A stretch of DNA of 29,062 bases from Clostridia bacterium. Lineage in GTDB: Bacteria > Bacillota > Clostridia > TANB77 > CAG-508. Under the pieces are notes generated by a model. That model made no database searches and was not told where the DNA came from. It was given only the letters and a program-made list of their open reading frames with translations. The stretch is from positions 1 through 29,062 of the forward strand of contig JAAVZQ010000083.1 in assembly GCA_022791735.1 (NCBI GenBank), read 5' to 3'. Below are positions 16,277 to 25,490 of the stretch, one piece after another (position 1 is the first letter of the stretch; each line of letters opens with the position of its first letter). Position numbers and translations under genes: made by a program.

Positions 16277-16843
16277 ATGGCAGAAGTATATATGGCAGGA
16301 GATTTAAGAAATGGAACAACATTTGAATTAGATAGTCAAGTATTTAAGGTAGTTGAATTCCAACATGTAAAACCAGGAAAAGGAGCAGCTTTTGTTAGAA
16401 CTAAAATAAAAAATGTAATAACAGGAGCAGTTATAGAAAGAACATTTAACCCATCAGAAAAATTGCAAGGAGCAGAAGTAGAGAAAAAGGATATGCAATA
16501 TTTATATAATGATGGTGATTTATATTATTTTATGGATAATGAAACTTATGAGCAACTTCCACTTAATAAAGACCAATTAGGAGATAGCTTAAAATACATA
16601 AAAGAAAATATGAATGTTAAAACATTATCTTTTAAAGGTAAAGTTTTCTCAGTAGAGCCACCAATGTTTGTAGAGCTTGAAGTTACATATACAGAACCAG
16701 GATTTAGTGGAAATACTACAACAACATCAGGAAAACCTGCAAAACTAGAAAATGGATTAGAAATCAGTGTTCCTTTGTTTGTTGAAATAGGAGATATTAT
16801 ACGTATTGATACACGTACTGGCGAATATATGGAACGTGTTTAG
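16277..16843 (+). CDS. efp: translation elongation factor P
   Basis: A 188-residue EF-P that enters the ribosomal E site and relieves stalling at proline runs. Domain I ends its loop with HVKPGKGAAFVR, where K35 is the tip residue that lineages modify or leave bare. Domains II-III follow with the family signature at 153-172 (ending LENGLEISVPLFVEIGD) and the usual end IRIDTRTGEYMERV. AAAGGAGG precedes ATG 16277. The first five residues (MAEVY) are an extension before MAGDLRNG, where many EF-P proteins begin. No in-frame CGG occurs. The next gene follows after 20 bases. Confidence 0.97.
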   Translation: MAEVYMAGDLRNGTTFELDSQVFKVVEFQHVKPGKGAAFVRTKIKNVITGAVIERTFNPSEKLQGAEVEKKDMQYLYNDGDLYYFMDNETYEQLPLNKDQLGDSLKYIKENMNVKTLSFKGKVFSVEPPMFVELEVTYTEPGFSGNTTTTSGKPAKLENGLEISVPLFVEIGDIIRIDTRTGEYMERV

Positions 16844-16863
16844 AGAAGGGAAGAATTATCAAA

Positions 16864-17385
16864 ATGTCAAATTTGAAGAAAAAGCTTAATGCGATTATAG
16901 GTGATTTAGACAAAAATATTAAAAACAAAGAAGATTTAGATTATATAAAATCACAAATATATAATATTTCTTTGTTATTCTTAGATGAAATGGATAAACT
17001 TGCAGAAATGAATTTAAATAGGATAAATGTTATGGCAGAAAGAGAAAAAGAACTAGGACATAAACTTTCAAAATTAGAGAGAATGATAAATAATATTGAG
17101 AAAGAAGTTTTTGTTTCTCCAGAATGTGATTTTGAGATTATATGTCCATATTGTAATGCAGAGTTTGTTGAAGATTTGTCAGATGGTACAGAAAATGAAG
17201 TTAAGTGTCCTGAGTGTGGAAATACAATTGAAATAGATTGGCATGAAGAAGATGGCTGTGAGCATGGTTGCGGTGGCGAATGTGGAGGGAACTGCGAACA
17301 TCACTGTTCACATGAACATGATGACTATGATGAAGAATTTGACTATGAAGAAGACGAAAATGAAGATGAAGAAGACGATATGTAA
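16864..17385 (+). CDS. CD1247-like zinc-ribbon protein with acidic metal-binding tail
   Basis: A 173-residue soluble protein. Residues 1-85 are helical and charged, probably coiled-coil (YIKSQIYNISLLFLDEMDKL and EREKELGHKLSKLERMI). Two pairs, CPYC and CPEC (about 98-121), form a treble/ribbon-type zinc site. The last 45 residues are a low-complexity Cys/His-rich segment (CEHGCGGECGGNC, then EHHCSHEHDD) followed by almost pure Asp/Glu. This matches the layout of the CD1247 N-terminal-domain proteins of Clostridia, whose function is unknown. The placement directly after efp suggests a translation link, which is inference only. The tail may bind metal or mimic nucleic acid. Confidence 0.75.
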   Translation: MSNLKKKLNAIIGDLDKNIKNKEDLDYIKSQIYNISLLFLDEMDKLAEMNLNRINVMAEREKELGHKLSKLERMINNIEKEVFVSPECDFEIICPYCNAEFVEDLSDGTENEVKCPECGNTIEIDWHEEDGCEHGCGGECGGNCEHHCSHEHDDYDEEFDYEEDENEDEEDDM

Positions 17386-17405
17386 ATAGAATATGAATTT
17401 AATAT

Positions 17406-17448
17406 AAAAACCTTTTTTCTTTATTAATTATAGAAGAGAGGTTTTTTT
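17406..17448 (+). terminator. intrinsic terminator of the efp operon
   Basis: AAAAACCTTTTTTCT and AGAAGAGAGGTTTTTTT pair across an A/T loop and end in a T-run, just after the stop at 17385. Confidence 0.8.
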
Positions 17449-17489
17449 GTGGTCAAAATAACATAGCTCCAATGTTCATATTGATTAAA

Positions 17490-17557
17490 AATAGGAAAAG
17501 TTTTTTTGTCGAATTTTAAAATTTCCTATTGTTAATTTGGCGCTTCTTTGGTATAAT
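17490..17557 (+). promoter_or_regulatory. promoter of the hydCBA operon with an upstream inverted repeat
   Basis: TTGTTA at 17529-17534, a 17-base spacer and TATAAT at 17552-17557. The exact inverted repeat AATAGGAAA (17490-17498) and TTTCCTATT (17522-17530) reaches into the -35 box, so a factor bound there could control the hydrogenase. The regulator is not identifiable; only a half-match to a Rex site (TTGTTAA) is present. Confidence 0.65.
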
Positions 17558-17599
17558 TTTAATTAAGATGTAATAGTATGATTTACGGAGGAGAGTAAA

Positions 17600-18084
17600 A
17601 TGAAGGAATGTGAAAATTGCCAAAAAGATAAAGAATTAGAAAAAATATTATATGAATATAAAGAAGATAAAGATAATTTGATACAAATTTTAAATGATAT
17701 ACAAGAACGTTATGGATTTATTAGTACAGCAGCGCAAATGAGGGTGGCAGAATATTTAAGTATCCCATTTGCAGAGGTATATGGGGTTGTTACATTTTAT
17801 TCAAGATTTACTTTAAAGCCAAAGGGAAAATATAATATTGCAGTATGTCTTGGAACAGCTTGTTATGTAAAAGGTTCAGAAAAGATATTAGATAGATTAA
17901 AAGAGAGATTGGGAATAAATGCGGGAGAAACAACAGAAGACCGGAAAGTTTTCAATTGAGGAAACAAGGTGCATTGGTGCATGTGGTTTAGCACCAGTAT
18001 TTACTGTAAATCGGAGAAGTGTATGGAAAGGCGACTGTGCAGAAGTTGGATCAGGTTTTAGACGAATACATGAATAAAGAGTGA
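17600..18084 (+). CDS. hydC: NuoE-like subunit HydC of the bifurcating [FeFe]-hydrogenase; two CGG +1 sites
   Basis: A 160-residue thioredoxin-like [2Fe-2S] protein, the small subunit of the NADH-coupled HydABC complex. The cluster ligands are C83 and C88 (CLGTACYVKGS) and C124 and C128 (CIGACGLAP). The gene reads through only with +1 steps at 17942 (Gly115) and 18012 (Gly138); the zero frame stops at 17957, before the second ligand pair. Corrected length minus two bases is a multiple of three and ends naturally at TGA 18084. An additional CENC pair lies at residues 4-7. GGAGGAGAG precedes the ATG. A 157-bp palindrome separates it from hydB. Confidence 0.95.
17942..17944 (+). other. CGG +1 recoding site (Gly115 of HydC)
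   Basis: GAC CGG AAA must be read GAC (C) GGA AAG, restoring TTEDGKFSIEETRCIGACG and thus two cluster cysteines. Confidence 0.92.
18012..18014 (+). other. CGG +1 recoding site (Gly138 of HydC)
   Basis: AAT CGG AGA must be read AAT (C) GGA GAA, restoring VFTVNGEVYGKATVQKLD. Confidence 0.92.
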
Positions 18085-18089
18085 TTAAA

Positions 18090-18246
18090 GGGTAGTTATC
18101 TATGATTTTTTCATAGCACCTTGGTGTCGCAACCTCCAAATGTACGCTACTACGTAGCTTAAAATGTCGGTTACTCCATTTCGCACTCGCAAAGCTCGTT
18201 TGGTCGCTTACGCGGTGCTACTCAAAAATCATAGATAGAACTACCC
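18090..18246. repeat. long intergenic palindrome (family C)
   Basis: GGGTAGTTATCTATGATTTTT pairs with AAAAATCATAGATAGAACTACCC-type right arm (ends at 18246). Inner parts TAGCACC/GGTGCTA also pair, with CTACGTAG in the middle. It fills the gap between hydC and hydB. Confidence 0.75.
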
Positions 18247-18291
18247 TAAGCAGATTTTAAGGTTATCTTGCTACGAATGAAAGGAGAATAT

Positions 18292-20149
18292 ATGAAGTCT
18301 TTAGAAGAAATAAAAAAGATTAGAGAAGAAAAAAGAAAAGAACTAGATTTAAGAGTTAATCTTCAAGCAAATACAGTGGAAAAACACATATTAGTGTGTC
18401 ATGGTACTGGTTGTACGTCTTCTAAATCAGAGGATATTATAAAAAATCTTAGAAAAATCTTAGAAGAAAAGAATATCTCAAATGTTAGAGTTATACAAAC
18501 AGGATGTTTTGGTTTATGTGCAAAAGGTCCAATTGTTATAATAAGACCGGAAGATATATTTTACTCAAATGTAAAACCAGAAGATGCAGAAGATATCATA
18601 GATACTCATATAGTAAAGGGTGAAATACTAGAGAGACTTCTTTGCAGGGATATAGATGGCACTTTGGTAAAAAGGCTAGATGACCTTAGTTTCTATAAAA
18701 AGCAAAAAAGAATAGCTCTTCAAAATTGTGGTAAGATAGATCCTGAAAATATAGAAGAATACATAGCTTTTGATGGGTATAAGGCTTTAGAAAAAGTACT
18801 ATTTGAAATGACACAAGATGAAGCAATAGAAACAGTAACGAATTCTGGTTTAAGAGGACGTGGGGGAGCAGGTTTTTTAACAGGAAAAAAGTGGGCATTT
18901 ACAAAAATGGCAGAGGGTACACAAAAATATGTAGTATGTAATGCTGATGAAGGTGATCCAGGGGCATTTATGGATAGGAGTATATTAGAAGGTGATCCAC
19001 ACGCAGTTATTGAAGCAATGACTATTGCAGGATATGCAATTGGAGCGGATAAAGGATACATATATGTTAGAGCAGAATATCCAATAGCAGTAAAGAGATT
19101 TCAAAATGCAATAAATCAAGCGAGGGAATATGGGATTCTGGGAGAAAATATCTGGGATACAGATTTTTCATTTGATATAGAGGTAAGACTTGGAGCTGGA
19201 GCATTTGTATGTGGAGAAGAGACTGCACTATTAGAATCAATAGAAGGTAGAGCGGGAAGACCTAGATTAAAACCACCATTTCCAGCAAATGTAGGACTAT
19301 GGCAAAAACCAACATTAATAAATAATGTGGAAACTTATGCAAATATCACAAAAATAATACTTAATCGGAGCAGATTGGTATTCAAGTATTGGAACTGAAA
19401 CTTCAAAAGGTACAAAGGTATTTGCACTAGGTGGAAACGTTGTAAATACTGGACTTGTAGAAGTTCCAATGGGCACGACATTAAGAGAGATTGTTTATGA
19501 TATAGGTGGAGGCATCCCAAATGGTAGAGAGTTTAAAGCTGCTCAAACAGGTGGGCCATCAGGAGGATGCATTCCAAAGGAGTATTTGGATATTCCAATA
19601 GATTATGAATCATTAAGCAAGATAGGTTCTATGATGGGATCTGGTGGACTTATTGTAATGGATGATACAAAATGTATGGTAAATCTTGCTAAGTTTTATC
19701 TTGGATTTACAGTAGATGAATCGTGTGGGAAGTGCACTCCTTGTAGAATTGGTACAAAAAGATTGCTAGAGATATTAGAGAAAATTACAGCAGGAGATGG
19801 AGAGGAAGCAGATTTAGAAAAACTTGAAAAGCTTTGTGAAAATATAAGAAATGCATCGGTATGTGGATTAGGTCAAAGTGCACCAAATCCAGTAATTAGT
19901 ACAATGAAATACTTTATGGAAGAGTACAAAGAACATGTAATGGATAAAAAATGTAAAACTGGTGAGTGTAAAAATTTGGCTGATATACAAATAGATAAAG
20001 AAAAGTGCAAAGGCTGTGGTATGTGCAAAAGAAATTGTCCAGTAGATGCGATATCTGGGGAGATAAAACAGCCACATGAGATTAATAAGGATGTTTGTAT
20101 AAAGTGTGGAACTTGCTTAACTATTTGTCCATTTAAGGCTATAAGCTAA
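18292..20149 (+). CDS. hydB: NuoF-like subunit HydB of the bifurcating [FeFe]-hydrogenase; one CGG +1 site
   Basis: A 618-residue flavoprotein that binds NAD(H) and FMN and passes electrons within HydABC. The order is: an N-terminal thioredoxin-like [2Fe-2S] domain (C36, C41, C72, C76); the FMN/NADH core with GRGGAGFLTGKKW (about 188-200), CNADEGDPGAFMDR and GAFVCGEETALLESIEG; a [4Fe-4S] site ESCGKCTPCR (about 475-485); and a C-terminal two-cluster ferredoxin (CKGCGMCKRNCP, CIKCGTCLTICP). The frame breaks at 19366 and is restored by a +1 step giving Gly359 (IILNGADWYSSIGTE). Without it the [4Fe-4S] domains are lost. ATG 18292 has AAAGGAG upstream. Other CGG strings in the gene are out of phase. 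Confidence 0.96.
19366..19368 (+). other. CGG +1 recoding site (Gly359 of HydB)
   Basis: AAT CGG AGC must be read AAT (C) GGA GCA, joining the flavin core to its iron-sulfur half. Confidence 0.92.
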
Positions 20150-20160
20150 ATTGATACTAC

Positions 20161-20350
20161 TATTCACAGCTTTTAGATTTCGTTTGTCCTGCCAAGGAAG
20201 CAAAAGTTATATTTTTTCTCTCAGGCTTTCCCACCGAGGCTGTAACAGTGCTATGCACTTAACAGCCTTCGGCGGTCCCCACCCCACCTTCGGTGAAAAA
20301 ATAAACTTTTCCTCCTGTTGAGGACTATGAGTTTCGTTAGCTGTGAATTA
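20161..20350. repeat. long intergenic palindrome, family B copy 1
   Basis: Ends TATTCACAGCTTTT and AGCTGTGAATTA. Inner arms AAAAGTTATATTTTTTC and GAAAAAATAAACTTTT pair, and a central GGCTGT/ACAGCC stem sits at the apex. Its ends match the 25266-25477 element, its middle does not. Confidence 0.8.
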
Positions 20351-20376
20351 CTAAATCAGATATAAGGAGAAATTTT

Positions 20377-22126
20377 ATGTCAAAATTAATTAAATTAAAT
20401 ATTGATGGAACAGATGTAGAAGTAGAAGATGGAACTACTATACTAGAGGCAGCAAAAAAGGTTAATATAGATATACCAACTTTGTGTTTTTTGAAAGAGA
20501 TAAATGAAATTGGAGATTGTAGGATGTGCCTTGTAGAAGTGGAAGGTAGACGTGGATTTGCAACATCTTGTATACAAAAAGCAGAAGAAGGTATGGTTGT
20601 TCATACAAATACAGAAAAATTAATTGAAGCAAGACGCGCAGTTTTAGATTTGATACTTTCAAACCATGATAGAGAGTGCTTAACTTGTGTAAGAAATCGG
20701 AAATTGTGAACTTCAAAGGCTTGCTCAAGATTTTGGAGTTACAGATATTAGATTTAGAGGAGAAAGAAATAGACATGAGATAGATGATAAATCTCCTAGT
20801 ATCGTAAGAGATTTTAATAAATGCATACTTTGTAGAAGATGTATATCAACTTGCAAAAATATACAAGAGATAGGTGCAATAGATTGTGCAGAAAGAGGTT
20901 TCTCATCTTGTATATCAACAGCAGAAAATCATAGTTTAGATGATGTAAATTGTACATTTTGTGGACAATGTATTGTAAACTGTCCATGTGGTGCATTAAT
21001 GGAAAAAGATAATACAGAAGATGTATGGAAGAAATTAAAGGATAGGGAAACTTTTGTAGTTGCACAAACTGCACCAGCAGTTAGAGTTGGAATAGGTGAA
21101 GAATTTGGTATGCCTATTGGTACAAATGCACAAGGAAAAATGATAACAGCGTTAAAAAAATTAGGATTTGACAAAGTATTTGATACAAATACAGGTGCAG
21201 ATTTTACAATAATGGAAGAAGCAAATGAGTTTATAGAAAGAGTGCAAAATGGAGGAGTACTACCAATGGCGACATCATGTTGTCCAGCTTGGGTAAGGTA
21301 TATAGAAATGAATTATCCTGACATGCTTGACCATTTATCAAGTTGTAAATCTCCACATCAAATGTTTGGAGCGATTATCAAGTCTTACTATGCAAAGAAA
21401 AATGGTATTGATCCAAGTAAGATATATGTTGTTTCTGTTATGCCGTGTACAGCTAAAAAGTTTGAAAGAACAAGAGAGGGTATGCAAAGTACAGGATATG
21501 ATGATGTGGATGCAGTTATAACAACAAGAGAACTTGCAAGAATGATAAAACAGGCTCATATCGAATTTGTAGAATTATCAGATAGCGAATATGATAATCC
21601 AATGGGAGAAGCAACAGGTGCAGCTGCGATATTTGGTGTTACAGGTGGTGTAATGGAGGCAGCTTTAAGAACGGCGGCTGAGACATTAGCAGGAAAGCCA
21701 CTTGGAAAGATAGATTTTGAAGAAGTAAGAGGAAGAAAAGGAATAAAGAAAAAAGCATTAAATATAGCTGGAAAAGAGATAAGAGTTGCAGTAGCGTCAG
21801 GACTTGGTAATGCAAAAATTATAATGGAAGAAATAAAAAATGGCACAGCAGATTTTGATTTTGTAGAAGTTATGGCATGTCCAGGAGGCTGTATAATGGG
21901 TGGAGGTCAGCCAATCAAGTCTTCTAAAACAAGAAGTGTAGTAGATGTGTTTGCAAAACGCTCAGCTTCTCTTTATGATATAGATGAAAAAAGCAAAATA
22001 AGAAAGTCACATAAGAACCCATATTTGAAAGAAGTATACAAAGAGTTTTTGGAGAAAGCAGGTAGTCATGAAGCACATAAGCTTTTACATACTACTTATG
22101 TACCAAGAGATAAATATGATATATAG
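20377..22126 (+). CDS. hydA: [FeFe]-hydrogenase catalytic subunit HydA (group A, bifurcating type); one CGG +1 site
   Basis: A 582-residue enzyme reducing protons to H2 with electrons from NADH and reduced ferredoxin together. The order is: plant-type [2Fe-2S] domain (C37, C48, C51, C65); His-ligated [4Fe-4S] site (H97, C101, C104, C110); a two-cluster ferredoxin (CILCRRCISTC, CTFCGQCIVNCP); the H-cluster domain with TSCCPAW (about 299-305), MPCTAKKFE and EVMACPGGCIMGGG; then a small-subunit-like tail. The frame breaks at 20698. A +1 step gives Gly108 in CVRNGNCELQ, directly before the cluster ligand C110; the zero frame ends after CVRNRKL at 20709. The hydC-hydB-hydA order supports the trimeric NADH-dependent complex. 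Confidence 0.96.
20698..20700 (+). other. CGG +1 recoding site (Gly108 of HydA)
   Basis: AAT CGG AAA must be read AAT (C) GGA AAT. The zero frame reaches TGA at 20707, losing the active site. Confidence 0.92.
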
Positions 22127-22150
22127 GCAAAAAAGAAAGAAGGATGTATT

Positions 22151-23083
22151 ATGGAGAACAAAATAGTTCAAGGTATTTCACAAAAGATACAAGATGTAGC
22201 AAGTTTTTTCAAAGGAGAGCAAAGAAGCTCAATACAGAGAATTACAGATATTGCAGTTACAGATGAGCTTCTTATGTCTTATGCTCGTAGGTATGCTTAT
22301 GGAATAAGAAATGATGTCAGATATCATGAATCTTTGGACGCACATGATTTATTGGGTACATTTGATAGAAATATTGATAACAAGGAATTTTATCAATATC
22401 ATGACATTGGAGAAACAGAAATATGCGAACGCACATATGCTAGATATTGTGAAGCTGCAGATAGAAGGTTACCAGTGTATATGTTTTTAGATGAATTGAA
22501 AAGAAGCAAAAATGTGCAAATGTATAGTATGAGTGATTCTCCAGTAACAATGAAACAGCATTTTTGCTTTGCAAAAGATGGAGTTAGATATAAATGCAAC
22601 ATTGAAAGTAGTTATAGTGTAGTAGAGGGAGGAGAAAATACTTGTGAGGTAACAGTAAGTAGTGGAGGAAATGAAGTAAAGAAAAGATTTCCACTGCAAA
22701 GTTTTCTTGATGATCCTATTACTATATTAGAATTTGCAGAATTTTTATATGGACAAGAAGATGGTTGGCACAAAAGAGATAAGGTAAAGCAAAAGATTGG
22801 AAGTTTTTCTTTTAATGGAATATATGGAAAACTTAAAGAGCTTTTAAAATCAGCAATGCAGGAACAAGAAGTAAGTGCATTGAGAATGATGCTGGCAGAA
22901 GAGGAAGCAGTTATAAATATATATGATACAGTAAAAAAAGAAGTGGAAGATGAAAAAGAAGGTAGAAAACCGAGAACTGAGCTATTGCAAGAACGTATAA
23001 AAGCTAAAGTATCAGGGGTAACAGTAGGAGATAGAAAGCCAGAAGTAGATAGAATACATGATGAAGAAGCTATAGGATTATAA
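22151..23083 (+). CDS. conserved-looking hypothetical protein in the hyd-rimO operon
   Basis: A 310-residue protein that I do not recognise. It is mostly soluble and charged, with no signal peptide or membrane helix. Residues 90-100 (ICERTYARYCE) and 140-170 carry a few cysteines, without a clear metal motif. Residues 225-300 look helical and coiled-coil-like (KELLKSAMQEQEVSALRMML and KKEVEDEKEGRKPRTELLQ), ending in acidic HDEEAIGL. It lies 24 bases after hydA and 20 before rimO and must be cotranscribed. It contains no CGG. A role with the hydrogenase or with iron-sulfur enzymes is only suggested by position. Confidence 0.75.
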   Translation: MENKIVQGISQKIQDVASFFKGEQRSSIQRITDIAVTDELLMSYARRYAYGIRNDVRYHESLDAHDLLGTFDRNIDNKEFYQYHDIGETEICERTYARYCEAADRRLPVYMFLDELKRSKNVQMYSMSDSPVTMKQHFCFAKDGVRYKCNIESSYSVVEGGENTCEVTVSSGGNEVKKRFPLQSFLDDPITILEFAEFLYGQEDGWHKRDKVKQKIGSFSFNGIYGKLKELLKSAMQEQEVSALRMMLAEEEAVINIYDTVKKEVEDEKEGRKPRTELLQERIKAKVSGVTVGDRKPEVDRIHDEEAIGL

Positions 23084-23103
23084 TATAAATTTGGAGAAGA
23101 AAA

Positions 23104-24403
23104 ATGAATGTAGGATTTATATCTTTAGGTTGTAGTAAAAACCTAGTAGTAACTGAAGAAGTAATTGGCATGTTTAAGATGCATAATTTTAATATAGTAA
23201 ATACAGAGAAAACCGCAGATATTATTGTAATAAATACTTGTGGGTTTATTGAAAGTGCTAAACAAGAAGCTATAGATTGTATTTTTGAGATGGCAGAGTA
23301 TAAGAAAAGAAGATGCAAGTACTTAATTGTAATTCGGTTGCTTAGTAGAGAGGTATAAAGAAGAGTTAGAAAAACTTATACCAGAGGTAGACTTGTTTAT
23401 TAGTATAAAAGAATATGATAAGATATGGGACAAGATAAAAGAATTAATTGGAAATGAAGAAAATGGCAAATATGTATTAGATTTTAAAGATAGAGTAATA
23501 ACAACAGGAGAAAACTATGCATATTTAAAGATTGCAGAAGGCTGTAGTAATAATTGTACATATTGTGCTATACCATATATACAAGGTAAATACATTTCTA
23601 GAAAAGAAGAAGATATTATAGAAGAAGCAAAAATTTTAGCCCAAAAGGGAATAAAAGAATTAATCGTTATTGCACAAGATACAGGAAGATATGGACTAGA
23701 TATTTATGGAGAAGCAAGACTTCCAAAGTTATTGAAAGAGTTATGCAAAATTGATGGGTTTAAATGGATAAGGTTTTTATATACATATCCAGAAACAATT
23801 ACGGATGAACTTATTGAAGTTGTAAAAAGTGAAGACAAGATATGTAAGTATTTTGATATTCCAATTCAACATATATCAAATAAAGTACTAAAAAGGATGA
23901 ATAGGAAAAGTGATAAGGAAAGTATAGAAAATATGCTTGCAAAGCTTAGAAAAGAAATACCAGATGTGATTTTGAGAACGACACTAATAGTAGGTTTCCC
24001 AGGAGAGACTAAGGAAGATTTTGAGGAGTTATATGAGTTTGTAGGAAAAAGCAAATTTGATAAATTGGGTGTATTTATGTATTCAAAAGAAGATGGTACA
24101 CCAGCAGCTAAGTTAAAAGAACAAATACATCATAGCACTAAAAAGAGTAGATATAATAAGATAATGAGCTTACAGAAAGAAGTTTCAAAAAAGAATTTGG
24201 AAGAAAAGATAGGTAAAACATACAAAGTATTAATAGAGAACATGAGTTTTGATAAAAAATATTATGTAGGAAGAACTTATATGGATGTACCTGAAGAAGA
24301 TGGTGTAGTGTTTATCAAAAACACAAAGGATTTAAAAATAGGGGAATTTACTAAATGTAAGATTACTGAGATACGTGATTATGATTTAATAGGAGAGGTT
24401 TAG
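23104..24403 (+). CDS. rimO: ribosomal protein S12 methylthiotransferase RimO; one CGG +1 site
   Basis: A 432-residue radical SAM methylthiotransferase that modifies an aspartate of ribosomal protein S12. The N-terminal UPF0004 domain binds a second [4Fe-4S] cluster through C10 (SLGCSKN), C46 (NTCGF) and C79 (VIGCLVERY). The radical SAM cluster uses C147, C151 and C154 (CSNNCTYC). A TRAM domain (about 365-432) closes the protein. The frame breaks at 23335: the zero frame runs into TAA at 23356, and a +1 step gives Gly78 immediately before ligand C79. RimO rather than MtaB or MiaB is chosen for NVGFISLGCSKN and the FDIPIQHISNKVLKRMNR segment. whiA follows after three bases. Confidence 0.94.
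23335..23337 (+). other. CGG +1 recoding site (Gly78 of RimO)
   Basis: ATT CGG TTG must be read ATT (C) GGT TGC, which supplies the third cluster cysteine. Confidence 0.92.
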
Positions 24404-24406
24404 GTA

Positions 24407-25243
24407 ATGTCTTTTTCAGCAAAAATAAAAGAGGAATTAAGTAAAATAAATACTTTTAGCAATATAGATACTGTAAAAGCAGAGTTATATGGATATGTTA
24501 TAACAACTAGTGATAAGCGGAAAAGATATAAGGTTTTTAACAGAAAATGAGTACAATATCAATAGGTTAAATAAACTATTGAATAGGCTTAAAATTGATT
24601 ATAAGATAAAAATGCAAGGAAAAAACTATATTATTACATTTAAGAAAAATGAATTAGATTTGCAAGGGATAAATTTTTTAGATAATGTAGATATGATGAA
24701 AGCAGTGGTCCGTGGTGCGTTTTTGGGTAGTGGTTCGCTTACAGAACCGAATAGTAGATATCATCTAGAGATAAGGTTAAGAGAAGAAAAACGGAAGAGA
24801 TGAGTTAATAGAGATTATTGATAAATTTGGTATAAGTGTAAAGAGATTAGATAGAAAATATTCATCTGCAATATATATAAAAGATGGAGAAGAGATATCT
24901 AAAATGTTGGCACTTATGGGAGCAAATAGTTCTGTTTTAAAGTATGAAGATATTAGAGTTTTGAAAGAGACTAAGAATAATATAAATAGAAAAGTAAATT
25001 GTGAGACTGCGAATTTAAAGAAAACTGTAAGTGCTGCTGTTAGTCAGATACAGGCAATAGAAAAGCTAAAAAAGGAGAGAAGGTTTAAGTCATTGCCAGA
25101 GAATTTAAGGGAGATTGCGGAAGTTAGAATAGAAAATCCAGATGCGACTTTAGTTGAGCTTGGAAAGATGTTGTCTGTACCTATTCGGTAAGTCGGGGGT
25201 TAATCATAGGTTGAAAAGGATCATTGATATAGCAAATGAGTGA
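24407..25243 (+). CDS. whiA: WhiA-family DNA-binding regulator; three CGG +1 sites
   Basis: A 277-residue protein once +1 steps are made at 24518, 24792 and 25186. The N-terminal part opens SFSAKIKEELSKI and runs on as a degenerate LAGLIDADG homing-endonuclease fold; the middle RGAFLGSGSLTEPNSRYHLEI is the family hallmark. The C-terminal helix-turn-helix (SLPENLREIAEVRIENPDAT then GKMLSVPIGKSGVNHRLKRI) is the DNA-binding part. WhiA controls division and chromosome segregation genes in Bacillota and sporulation in Actinomycetes. It is slightly shorter than the usual 300-320 residues. The third site lies in the recognition-helix region and is followed by a zero-frame TAA at once. Three bases separate it from rimO, so the two are coupled. 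Confidence 0.93.
24518..24520 (+). other. CGG +1 recoding site (Gly38 of WhiA)
   Basis: AAG CGG AAA must be read AAG (C) GGA AAA, restoring KGKDIRFLTENEYNINR. Confidence 0.9.
24792..24794 (+). other. CGG +1 recoding site (Gly129 of WhiA)
   Basis: AAA CGG AAG must be read AAA (C) GGA AGA, restoring REEKGRDELIEIIDKFGI. Confidence 0.9.
25186..25188 (+). other. CGG +1 recoding site (Gly260 of WhiA), zero-frame stop follows at once
   Basis: ATT CGG TAA must be read ATT (C) GGT AAG, restoring LSVPIGKSGVNHRLKRI. Confidence 0.92.
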
Positions 25244-25265
25244 AAAGCAACATCTTTGGTTATTA

Positions 25266-25477
25266 TAATTCACAGTTTTTGAGTATAGTCTGTCCTGCAA
25301 CGGGTATTATATATTAATTAATCGTTCAACCTTACTGGGACAAACTTTGAACCTCATTAGAGGAAGTTTGTCCCATTCGCCGTCGCTTTCAGCTCCGTTG
25401 GGCGCTGCGCGGTTTTCACTCTTAATTTATATATGAATACCCTGCATGGACTTATAAGTTTATTTAGCTGTGAATTA
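25266..25477. repeat. long intergenic palindrome, family B copy 2
   Basis: Ends TAATTCACAGTTTTTGAG and AGCTGTGAATTA match copy 1. Arms GGGTATTATATATTAATTA and a right arm ending GAATACCC pair, and a perfect GGGACAAACTT/AAGTTTGTCCC stem lies inside. It fills the gap between whiA and hemW. Confidence 0.8.
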
Positions 25478-25490
25478 AGGAAGGAATGAT

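Noticed and set aside
17529..17540. Rex operator at the hyd promoter
   Set aside because: Only a half-site (TTGTTAA) is present; the second half does not match, so NADH-responsive control by Rex cannot be claimed.
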